Assembly: GCA_945878355.1 (NCBI GenBank)
Contig: CAMCTC010000186.1
Location: forward strand, 1-6,320
Direction of reading: 5' to 3'
DNA from: Bordetella parapertussis
Lineage (GTDB): Bacteria; Pseudomonadota; Gammaproteobacteria; Burkholderiales; Burkholderiaceae_C
DNA length: 6,320 nt
In this document: positions 1 through 5,581 of the stretch, one piece after another
How positions within the stretch are numbered: the stretch's first letter is position 1
Layout: every line of letters begins with the position of its first letter
Program-made: the position numbers and the translations under genes
Notes under the pieces: generated by a model
Seen by the model: the letters and a program-made list of their open reading frames with translations, nothing else
Database searches by the model: none
What the model was told of the DNA's origin: nothing

Positions 1-189
1 GGCGACACCACCTTGCCAACGCCGGTCAGCCGTTTGCGCTTGGCCAAGCTCCAGGCCGATCACGGCCAAACCCAAGTGCTGGGCAGTCTGCTGCAAGCGG
101 CCGAGTCGGGTTGGGCCGACGAAGCGGCGGTTCGCGCCTGGCTGCGCGAAATCGTGCCCGAGTACAACCCAGAGGCTGGTGCGCCATGA
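1..189 (+). CDS. C-terminal fragment of a CapD/WbpM-type nucleotide-sugar dehydratase/epimerase (5' end outside window)
   Basis: Reading frame 1 is open from the window edge to TGA at 187-189 and gives 62 residues. The peptide begins GDTTLPTPVSRLRLAK and ends LREIVPEYNPEAGAP. Both pieces fit the C-terminal tail of membrane-anchored polysaccharide-biosynthesis dehydratases of the CapD/WbpM/FlaA1 family, where a G-x-x-TLPTP...LR.AK stretch is followed by a short helical tail with V/CPEY.P. These enzymes act on UDP-GlcNAc-type sugars (4,6-dehydration with or without C5 epimerisation) to make precursors for O-antigen, capsule or glycoprotein sugars. The Rossmann core and catalytic residues lie outside the window, so the exact reaction cannot be told. 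The stop codon sits 22 bp before the chosen start of the next gene, so the two may be co-transcribed. Confidence 0.8.
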   Translation, partial: GDTTLPTPVSRLRLAKLQADHGQTQVLGSLLQAAESGWADEAAVRAWLREIVPEYNPEAGAP

Positions 190-211
190 TCCCAACATCA
201 CCCGCCAAGCC

Positions 212-499
212 ATGCGCCTGACACCCGATCAAGCCGAAGCCATCCGCAGCAGCATCCGCCTGCACCTGGGTGGGCAATCTCGGATTTGGCTGTTTGGTTC
301 GCGCGTCGACGATCAACGCCGCGGCGGCGACGTCGATTTGTATGTAGAGCCTGAGTCGCCCCCCGCCTTGATGGACCGCCTGCGATGCAAAGTTGCGCTG
401 GCCGATGCGCTAGACCTGAACGTCGACCTTGTCGTGCAGCAGCCAAGCCTCGACCTGCCGATCTACCGCATCGCTAGGCGTCATGGGGTGCTGCTATGA
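212..499 (+). CDS. MntA-like minimal nucleotidyltransferase (MNT domain), putative antitoxin of a HEPN/MNT pair
   Basis: A 95-residue protein made almost entirely of a minimal nucleotidyltransferase (DNA polymerase beta-like) fold. Visible motifs are LFGSR at 27-31, the metal-binding pair GGDVDLYVE at 38-46 (D40 and D42), and the probable third acidic residue in LNVDLVV (D72). The tail DLPIYRIARRHGVLL is typical of this small family. Relatives such as MntA of Shewanella AMPylate a tyrosine of the partner HepT RNase and so neutralise it; that activity is inferred here. The start is uncertain. ATG 212 gives MRLTPDQ, which matches the usual N-terminus of the family but has no clear Shine-Dalgarno. 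A GTG at 179 would add 11 residues, overlap the preceding gene, and has AGAGG at 171-175 only 3 nt upstream. The gene ends in ATGA, overlapping the start of the HepT-like gene, so translation is probably coupled. Confidence 0.85.
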   Translation: MRLTPDQAEAIRSSIRLHLGGQSRIWLFGSRVDDQRRGGDVDLYVEPESPPALMDRLRCKVALADALDLNVDLVVQQPSLDLPIYRIARRHGVLL

Positions 500-954
500 C
501 TGAAAACCTGCAAATCATCCAGACCAAACTGGTTCACCTGGAGAGGATGCAAGCCAATCTGCGCTATTCGGTCAGCCAGGTCGCCAAGATTCTCCCGTTG
601 CAAGACTGGACCTTGTTGACGCCAGACCATCACGAATCCCTCGCGGCTTTCCGGGTGCGATTCAGTGAGTTTCAAGAGCATATCGGCAAGACCATGCGTG
701 CTGTCGCCGTGGAAGAAGAACAAGACGTCGAGCGGTTTGGCGCAGTCCTCGCGTTCATGGAACGGCTTGAGGTGCTTGACACCGTGGCGCACTGGAAGGC
801 TATCCGCGAACTGCACAATGCCGTCAACCACGACTACGCCGATGACAGCATTCGCTTGGCCGAATTCTTTGACTTGCTCATGGCAGAGGTGCCTGTGTTG
901 TTCGGCTACCTCAGTCGACTCAAGGAGTTTTGTGCAAGAAACTACTGTATTTAA
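496..954 (+). CDS. HepT-like HEPN-domain protein, putative toxin partner of the MntA-like nucleotidyltransferase, with an altered catalytic motif
   Basis: A 152-residue, mostly helical, soluble protein with no signal peptide. The HEPN signature lies at 104-114 (RELHNAVNHDY). In HepT-type RNases this segment reads as R-N-x3-H-x-Y (Rx4HxY), where Arg and His cut RNA and Tyr is the residue AMPylated by MntA. Here the His (H112) and Tyr (Y114) are kept, but the Arg position is His (H107, codon CAC at 814-816, one transition from CGC). An Arg remains three residues earlier (R104). The protein may therefore be a weakened or inactive RNase, or the motif may tolerate the change. The start ATG overlaps the stop of the nucleotidyltransferase gene (ATGA at 496-499), and GGGGTG just upstream may serve as ribosome site. 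The preceding gene's identity strongly supports a HEPN/MNT toxin-antitoxin-like module. Toxicity cannot be judged from sequence. Confidence 0.82.
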   Translation: MTENLQIIQTKLVHLERMQANLRYSVSQVAKILPLQDWTLLTPDHHESLAAFRVRFSEFQEHIGKTMRAVAVEEEQDVERFGAVLAFMERLEVLDTVAHWKAIRELHNAVNHDYADDSIRLAEFFDLLMAEVPVLFGYLSRLKEFCARNYCI

Positions 955-998
955 CCCGGCAAGGTATGCGCCAAGACTACACAATGCAGCCGGTATCG

Positions 999-1027
999 GA
1001 GGCCAGACCGCCTACCAAAAAGGCCTC
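999..1027 (+). terminator. Weak hairpin, possible terminator of the HEPN/MNT operon
   Basis: GAGGCC at 999-1004 pairs perfectly with GGCCTC at 1022-1027 across a 17-nt loop, followed only by TTGT rather than a run of T. It starts 44 bp after the HepT-like stop codon. The 6-bp GC-rich stem is in the right place, but the long loop and missing U-tract make it a poor intrinsic terminator. Confidence 0.2.
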
Positions 1028-1131
1028 TTGTAGAAATGATAGAGCGGTTGCTAACGGCCTGATGATGCATTGCCAGCATGTTGCGTGCCGATGGGTTTAG
1101 ATTAATGCAGGAAAGTGCAATTTTGTTGTTT

Positions 1132-1159
1132 CTGACCTGGCCTGCTGCTATTGAATAAT
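1132..1159 (+). promoter_or_regulatory. Possible sigma70-like promoter of the TPR-glycosyltransferase gene
   Basis: AATAAT at 1154-1159 matches five of six bases of the -10 consensus. CTGACC at 1132-1137, 16 bp upstream, matches four of six of the -35. Transcription would begin near 1166, almost at the ATG at 1168, so the message would be nearly leaderless; that agrees with the absence of a Shine-Dalgarno here. Chance matches in this AT-richer patch are quite possible. Confidence 0.22.
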
Positions 1160-1167
1160 CTGTGACA

Positions 1168-2694
1168 ATGAACCCCGCTTCAAAACCCCTCGCGATGCAG
1201 GCCGCAGCCTTCAACCCACCCACAGCCTTGCAGGCCCAAGTAAAATTTCAGCAAGCAAGGGTATTGCATCAGCGCGGGCAATTGGACCAAGCGTTTCAGG
1301 CTTACCTGCAAGTCATTCAATTGCAGCCCAGAAATTTCGACGCGCTGCATTTGGCTGGAGTTCTTGCCCTGCAAATGGGCGACGCACAGCCCGCCGTCGA
1401 CCTATTGACCAGGGCACTAAAAGTCGATCGCAACAATGCGGCGGCCTACAACAACAGAGGTACAGCTTACGCGCAACTCGCCGAATACAACTTTGCGCTG
1501 CTTAATTACAGCAAAGCAATATCCTTGAGTGAAAACTTCGGCGAAGCCTATAACAATCGTGGAAATGTACTGATCAGGGTTAATAGGCATAATGAAGCGT
1601 TGATTGATTTCGAGAAAGCCATAAAACTCAATCCATCTTCATTCGAGGCCTTCAACAACCGCGGCAACGTCTTGAGCGAGATGAGGCGGTACGGGGAAGC
1701 GCGCGCTAGTTTCGAGCGCGCAATCGAACTCAATCCGCAATCCTCAGACGCCCATTGGAACCTGGGCCAGTGCTGCCTGCGCATGGGCGATTTTGAGCTT
1801 GGCTGGCATCACAGTGAGTGGCGCTTAACGCATTCACGCCTATTGGGTTGGCGAGAAGACAACTACACCGGGCAACGTTGGTCGAATAGCAGTCAAGACA
1901 TCCGCGGCAAGACAATTCTGCTGATTGCCGAACAAGGCCTTGGCGACACCCTCCAGTTCAGCCGATATGCCGCGCTTGTCCGCGACATGGGTGCCCAAGT
2001 TATTTTCGAAGTGCAGCCAACGCTGGCGCAGTTGTTGAAGCAGACGCATGGCGTCATGGTCGTAGCGCGAGGCACCGCCTTGCCTCCCTACGACCTGTAT
2101 TGCCCTCTGCTGAGTTTGCCTATGGTCTTCAAGACCGATCTCGGCAGCATACCGGTACCCGAGAAAATAGTATTAAACGATAAGCAGCAAGTAGAACGTT
2201 GGGCTAAATTGCTTGGTGATCGCCGAAAGCCCAGAGTGGGTATCGCATGGGCTGGGAATATTTCGCATGCAGATGACTACAAACGCAGCATGTCGATCAA
2301 GACATTTTCTCATATATTGTGTGATGAGGTCGACTGGATTGGTTTGCATAAGGATATACCAGACAACGATAAGGCTGATCTTGCGGCAACCCGACAGATT
2401 GCGGATTTTTCCGATCAGCAACATGATTTTGGAGATTTGGCTGCGATTTGTGAGGCGGTTGATTTGGTGATCTCCGTAGACACCAGCATCGCCCATCTCG
2501 CTGCCGCCATTGGCAAGCCGGTTTGGTTGCTGCTTGCTCACAACGCTGATTGGCGTTGGATGAACGACAGGGCTGACAGCGCTTGGTATCCCGGTGTCAC
2601 TTTGTACAGGCAGGATTTCCCCGGTGATTGGTCGGGCTTGCTTAGAAAAGTAAATATTGACTTGCAAGCCGAGTTCGGATGTTATTTGGGGTAA
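1168..2694 (+). CDS. TPR-repeat protein with C-terminal GT9/heptosyltransferase-like glycosyltransferase domain
   Basis: A 508-residue soluble protein with no signal peptide. Residues about 25-208 are a run of five to six tetratricopeptide repeats; the middle ones are near-identical in pattern, with A/E-AYNNRG or AFNNRGN beginning each helix A and A..DFEKAIKLNP-like endings. A linker (WRLTH...W) leads to a glycosyltransferase-B-like half. This has a GLGDTLQFSRY loop at 257-267, a PRVGIAWAGN strand at about 355-364, and VDTSIAHLAAAIGKPVWLLL at about 437-456, the classic donor-side signature of GT9-like enzymes, followed by WRW...DSAWYP. The architecture is that of the proteobacterial 'TPR-containing glycosyltransferase family' proteins, often loosely called O-GlcNAc-transferase-like. 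The donor sugar and acceptor (lipid-linked glycan or protein such as flagellin) are unknown. ATG 1168 is preferred; an in-frame GTG lies at 1162. No convincing Shine-Dalgarno is present. Confidence 0.88.
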   Translation: MNPASKPLAMQAAAFNPPTALQAQVKFQQARVLHQRGQLDQAFQAYLQVIQLQPRNFDALHLAGVLALQMGDAQPAVDLLTRALKVDRNNAAAYNNRGTAYAQLAEYNFALLNYSKAISLSENFGEAYNNRGNVLIRVNRHNEALIDFEKAIKLNPSSFEAFNNRGNVLSEMRRYGEARASFERAIELNPQSSDAHWNLGQCCLRMGDFELGWHHSEWRLTHSRLLGWREDNYTGQRWSNSSQDIRGKTILLIAEQGLGDTLQFSRYAALVRDMGAQVIFEVQPTLAQLLKQTHGVMVVARGTALPPYDLYCPLLSLPMVFKTDLGSIPVPEKIVLNDKQQVERWAKLLGDRRKPRVGIAWAGNISHADDYKRSMSIKTFSHILCDEVDWIGLHKDIPDNDKADLAATRQIADFSDQQHDFGDLAAICEAVDLVISVDTSIAHLAAAIGKPVWLLLAHNADWRWMNDRADSAWYPGVTLYRQDFPGDWSGLLRKVNIDLQAEFGCYLG

Positions 2695-2933
2695 TGAATT
2701 ATTGATAGCTAAATGTGTAACTCACTCGAGTGACTCGTTAATACGCCAAGCTAGTGTTTGATGCGCCACAACAAGGTTTCAATGTTAGTAAACGGAAGTT
2801 TTGAATTCATGCTCAATCATTGGTGTCGCTTCTTACTATTGAAGTCGGAGATGAAGATAGGCATGAGCTCGTATTTTGAGTCGATATTTTTCATGACCGA
2901 GATCGCCAGAAAGCCCTCTCACCGCTCATCAAT
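2695..2933. other. AT-rich intergenic gap with a palindrome, between the TPR and flippase genes
   Basis: This 239-bp stretch is clearly richer in A and T than the GC-rich flippase gene that follows. It contains a 12-bp perfect palindrome at 2722-2733. No convincing gene, RNA gene or strong promoter is seen. A TTG-started frame from 2758 to 2943 would encode 61 residues, but it has no ribosome site or recognisable domain and runs into the flippase start, so it is not called. The change in composition may mark a recombination junction in the locus. Confidence 0.55.
2722..2733. repeat. 12-bp perfect palindrome TCACTCGAGTGA
   Basis: TCACTCGAGTGA is its own reverse complement and lies 28 bp after the TPR gene stop. 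Flanking TAAC (2718-2721) and GTTA (2737-2740) extend the symmetry imperfectly. It is not followed by a T-run, so it is not an obvious terminator. It resembles the inverted repeat at 5546-5562 ahead of the transposase. It may be a protein-binding site, an insertion-sequence relic or chance. Confidence 0.4.
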
Positions 2934-4472
2934 ATGTTTCTGAGGGCAGGCGCACTTTCACTTGCCTTGCTGCTTGCAAGCCGATTGCTCGGCTTGCTAC
3001 GAGAAAGCGCGCTGGCCGCCGCCTTCGGCACCACCGGATTGGGCGATGTTGCCGTGCTGATGCTGACGCTGCCTGACTGGCTGGCCGGCTTGTTGGTCAG
3101 CGGCGCATTTGCCTATGTGCTGCTGCCGCATTGGGCTCGGCAGAACGCCTTAGGGCTAAGCCCAGCGAAAAGCCAGCGTGCCGTGGCGCTCTGGCTGGTG
3201 CCTTCTAGCGTGGTGGTAGCTGTTGTCATTTGGCTGTTTCAAGACTGGGTGGTGGCGAGGTTGGCATCGGGCTTGAGTCCAACGCTGCGGGCCAGCGCCG
3301 CGCGTGGCATTGAATGGAGTGCTCTTGCCTTGCCTTCAGCTTTGTTGGCTGCGTTGTGGACCACTCGACTGCAGCATGAAAGCGACTTTCTTGGCCTGTA
3401 CAGCGCCAATTTGATGGTCAACGGCGTGCTGGTGGCCGTGCTTTGGCTAATTTCAAGCGGCCTTATGACACAAGGACCGGGCGAGCCGTTGGGCGTGATC
3501 GTGGTTCTAGGCGGTGGTTTGGTTGCGGCGATGGTTCTGCGGCTCTCATGGCTGCAATGGCGATTGCGGAGGCTAGCTGCGCCTCTTATCACACCGACGC
3601 ACTTAGTTGATCAGATATCTCCGCCCATGCCGCGCACCGGCCTGTGGGTGTGGGCGACCCTGGCCTCGGGCTTCCCTCTGGTTCTGCCATTCGCAGCGCG
3701 CTCTGCGGCGTCGCAGGGAGGTGAGGGTGAGTTGGCAACCTTCAACTACGCATGGAAGTTGGTGGAGTTACCGCTGGTGCTAGCAATTCAACTGGTGGCA
3801 ACGCTTTCGTTTCCAGCGATTGCGAAAGCATTTGCCGACGATGCCATCGTCGGTGTGAAAGACGGCAAGCGCACGGATGTGCACATGGCGTCTGCCGCTC
3901 GGTCGGCTTTTGTACTGGCATGGACTCTGGCATGCGCCGCGGCCGCCTGCCTGCTCGCCTCGGCGCCCGCTATCGGCCAAATGCTGTTTGGATGGGGGCG
4001 CATGAGCCCTGAGGCACTGGCGCGCGTTGCATCTTGGGGTGCAGTCGGTGCCTGGGGGCTGCTGCCGCAGGCCTTGATCGCTGTGTCGATGACCGTGCTG
4101 GCGACCCAGGGCCGCATGCAGGTTGCAGTGGTTGCGTATGCGCTAGCGATCTCAGTAGGGATTCTTGCCGGCTACCAAGTGTCTAGCGACGGAGCCACAT
4201 TGATGCGATGGATGAACTTGGTTTTCGCACTGGTCGCTGTCTTGAGCTTGGCCGCGCTCGGCCCGCACGCGGTGGGATGGGTGCCATGGCGTAGCATGGC
4301 TGTCACCGGTTCTGCGCTGTTCGCTGTAGTATTGGTGTTGGACAGCGGGCTGATCCCATTTTCCAGGCTTGGCACGGCTGGTGGCTTTGCCTCAGGCTTG
4401 GCCGCTGTCGCCGCAGTGATCGCCGCAGCATGTCTGGCCGGCCGAGACTTCAAGCAAGCGCTCCAGCGATAA
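2934..4472 (+). CDS. Divergent MurJ/MviN-family (MOP superfamily) lipid-linked glycan flippase
   Basis: A 512-residue, very hydrophobic integral membrane protein, close to the usual MurJ length of about 510-550. About 14 membrane helices can be placed, roughly at 5-22, 37-60, 84-103, 128-145, 155-176, 186-206, 238-256, 268-296, 320-343, 363-389, 396-414, 423-442, 452-473 and 480-501. The N-terminus has the MurJ pattern SRLLGLLRE (16-24), then FGTTGLGD and a SGAF motif near 56-59. The segment YAWKLVELP (272-280) matches the YADRLMEFP region of E. coli MurJ. Set against the E. coli protein from memory, R18, R24, D39 and E273 are kept (R17, R23, D38, E278). R52 is Ala (A51), E57 is Ser (S56) and R270 is Lys (K275). 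It is therefore probably a specialised paralogue that translocates a lipid-linked sugar or oligosaccharide of this locus, not the housekeeping lipid II flippase. ATG 2934 is the natural start; no good Shine-Dalgarno is seen. Confidence 0.85.
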   Translation: MFLRAGALSLALLLASRLLGLLRESALAAAFGTTGLGDVAVLMLTLPDWLAGLLVSGAFAYVLLPHWARQNALGLSPAKSQRAVALWLVPSSVVVAVVIWLFQDWVVARLASGLSPTLRASAARGIEWSALALPSALLAALWTTRLQHESDFLGLYSANLMVNGVLVAVLWLISSGLMTQGPGEPLGVIVVLGGGLVAAMVLRLSWLQWRLRRLAAPLITPTHLVDQISPPMPRTGLWVWATLASGFPLVLPFAARSAASQGGEGELATFNYAWKLVELPLVLAIQLVATLSFPAIAKAFADDAIVGVKDGKRTDVHMASAARSAFVLAWTLACAAAACLLASAPAIGQMLFGWGRMSPEALARVASWGAVGAWGLLPQALIAVSMTVLATQGRMQVAVVAYALAISVGILAGYQVSSDGATLMRWMNLVFALVAVLSLAALGPHAVGWVPWRSMAVTGSALFAVVLVLDSGLIPFSRLGTAGGFASGLAAVAAVIAAACLAGRDFKQALQR

Positions 4473-4474
4473 CA

Positions 4475-4520
4475 TTTAACAATGAGCTCTCGCCAGAAAA
4501 GCTTGATGAATTTTGTTAAA
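4475..4520. repeat. 8-bp inverted repeat TTTAACAA/TTGTTAAA between flippase and glycosyltransferase genes
   Basis: TTTAACAA at 4475-4482 is perfectly complementary to TTGTTAAA at 4513-4520, with 30 nt between. It begins 2 bp after the flippase stop and ends 26 bp before the glycosyltransferase start. The stem is AT-rich and has no T-run, so it is unlikely to terminate transcription. It could be a regulator site or simply chance. Confidence 0.3.
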
Positions 4521-4546
4521 GCACCAAGTACAGCTTAAAAAAGACA

Positions 4547-5539
4547 ATGGCGAAACACCCAACACCGGCTAGCCACGACAGCGCGCCGACACTTTTCTTA
4601 TCCGTCGTGATCCCGGTTTACAACTCGGCAGCCACGCTGCCTGAATTGATGCAACGGCTTACAACGGTGCTCGCGCCCATCACACAGCATTACGAGATCA
4701 TTTTGGTGGACGACGGTAGCCGTGATGACTCTTGGACGGTTATGCAAACCTTGCGCACGCACTACGCCGACCACCTTGTCGCCGTGCAACTGATGCGTAA
4801 CTATGGGCAGCACAACGCCTTGATGTGTGGGCTGGCCACGGCGTGTGGTGAATACGTGGTGACCATGGACGACGACCTGCAAAACCCGCCCGAAGAAATC
4901 CCAAAGTTGCTTGCGCATATCAAACAGCATGCGCTTGACCTTGTCTATGGCTGTCCCAGTGAGCGCAATCATGCGGCTTGGAGAAACGTCGGTTCACGCT
5001 TGGTTATCTATTTTTATCGTACTATTTTTCGCAATCCCGTCACCCCCACGCCCTTTCGTATCATGCGGCACCAGTTGGCAAAAAGTGTCATGTTCTATGA
5101 CCTCAACTTTACTTATCTGGATGGTCTGCTGGCCTGGTGTACCAGCCGGATCGGTGGGGTGGAAGTAGCACATCATCCGCGGGTACAGGGCGACTCTGGT
5201 TATTCAATCGGTAAATTACTGTTGATGGCACTAAACCTCTATACTAACTTTTCGCTGATTCCTCTGCAAATTGTGAGCGTTTTGGGGTTTGTGACGGCAC
5301 TGTCCGGCTTTGGTGTTGGTTTATTTTATTTGATTCAATTTTTAACATCCAACATAGCAGTGCCCGGCTTCGCCTCCACGATCATCGCTATTTTGATATT
5401 GGGTGGGGCGCAATTATTGGCGCTGGGTGCCATCGGTGAATATCTGGGCCGCTTGCATTTGAACGTCAATCGAAAGCCGCAGTATGTAATCAGACATCAG
5501 CTTATCAATTCAATATCGGTGTTACTAAGAAATAAATGA
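4547..5539 (+). CDS. GtrB/ArnC-type family 2 glycosyltransferase (polyprenyl-phosphate sugar transferase)
   Basis: A 330-residue protein of the usual length for the GtrB/ArnC/DPM1 group. These enzymes transfer a sugar from a nucleotide donor to undecaprenyl phosphate on the cytoplasmic face of the inner membrane. The GT-A domain shows SVVIPVYN at 19-26, VDDGSRDDSW at 54-63, MRNYGQHNA at 83-91, and the metal-binding MDDDLQNPPEEIP at 107-119 (DxD at 108-110). The acceptor-side PFRIMR lies at 169-174 and GDSGYSIGKL at 215-224. Two C-terminal membrane helices (about 236-266 and 275-296) end in GEYLGR and a basic tail with NRKPQYV, as in the family. The donor sugar cannot be told. The classical partner GtrA is not seen; the neighbour 74 bp upstream is instead the MurJ-like flippase. 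ATG 4547 has only an A-rich upstream stretch as ribosome site. Codons in the 3' third are AT-richer than in the first half. Confidence 0.9.
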   Translation: MAKHPTPASHDSAPTLFLSVVIPVYNSAATLPELMQRLTTVLAPITQHYEIILVDDGSRDDSWTVMQTLRTHYADHLVAVQLMRNYGQHNALMCGLATACGEYVVTMDDDLQNPPEEIPKLLAHIKQHALDLVYGCPSERNHAAWRNVGSRLVIYFYRTIFRNPVTPTPFRIMRHQLAKSVMFYDLNFTYLDGLLAWCTSRIGGVEVAHHPRVQGDSGYSIGKLLLMALNLYTNFSLIPLQIVSVLGFVTALSGFGVGLFYLIQFLTSNIAVPGFASTIIAILILGGAQLLALGAIGEYLGRLHLNVNRKPQYVIRHQLINSISVLLRNK

Positions 5540-5545
5540 AATTAG

Positions 5546-5562
5546 TTCACTTATCGAGTGAA
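5546..5562. repeat. Inverted repeat TTCACT-TATCG-AGTGAA overlapping the transposase promoter
   Basis: TTCACT at 5546-5551 and AGTGAA at 5557-5562 form a perfect 6-bp inverted repeat around TATCG. It covers the -35 element and part of the spacer. It could be an operator, part of the insertion-sequence left end, or a weak terminator for the preceding glycosyltransferase gene, whose stop is 6 bp upstream. The true terminal repeat of the element cannot be fixed without its right end. Confidence 0.4.
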
Positions 5563-5574
5563 TTCTAGTATAAT
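5546..5574 (+). promoter_or_regulatory. Sigma70-like promoter of the IS630-type transposase, near-leaderless
   Basis: A perfect TATAAT at 5569-5574 is preceded, at the ideal 17-bp spacing, by TTCACT at 5546-5551 (four of six matches to the -35). Transcription would begin near 5581, at or next to the transposase ATG at 5582, giving a leaderless or almost leaderless message; no Shine-Dalgarno is present before that ATG. The -35 is also the left arm of an inverted repeat (5546-5562). Confidence 0.5.
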
Positions 5575-5581
5575 TGGCCAT

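Larger units (their letters stand above)
955..1167. other. Intergenic gap between the HEPN/MNT pair and the TPR-glycosyltransferase gene
   Basis: About 210 bp without a credible gene on either strand. It holds a weak hairpin (999-1027) soon after the HepT-like stop and a weak sigma70-like sequence just ahead of the TPR gene (1132-1159). No tRNA, small RNA or repeat could be recognised. The gap suggests that the TPR gene may begin a new transcription unit, separate from the upstream genes. Confidence 0.6.

Noticed and set aside
481..984. - strand ORF of 167 residues opposite the HepT-like gene
   Set aside because: The + strand frame carries a recognisable HEPN motif and is coupled to the nucleotidyltransferase gene; the antisense frame shows no domain.
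1701..1721. Perfect 7-bp hairpin GCGCGCT-N7-AGCGCGC
   Set aside because: It lies inside the TPR coding region, where GCG/CGC codons for Ala and Arg of the repeat easily create such symmetry; no T-run follows.
2173..2667. - strand ORF of 164 residues opposite the TPR-glycosyltransferase 3' half
   Set aside because: The + frame carries the conserved GT9-like signature there; the antisense frame has no recognisable features.
2758..2943. Small + strand ORF of 61 residues before the flippase gene
   Set aside because: It begins with TTG, has no ribosome site or recognisable domain, and overlaps the flippase start; its composition fits non-coding AT-rich DNA.
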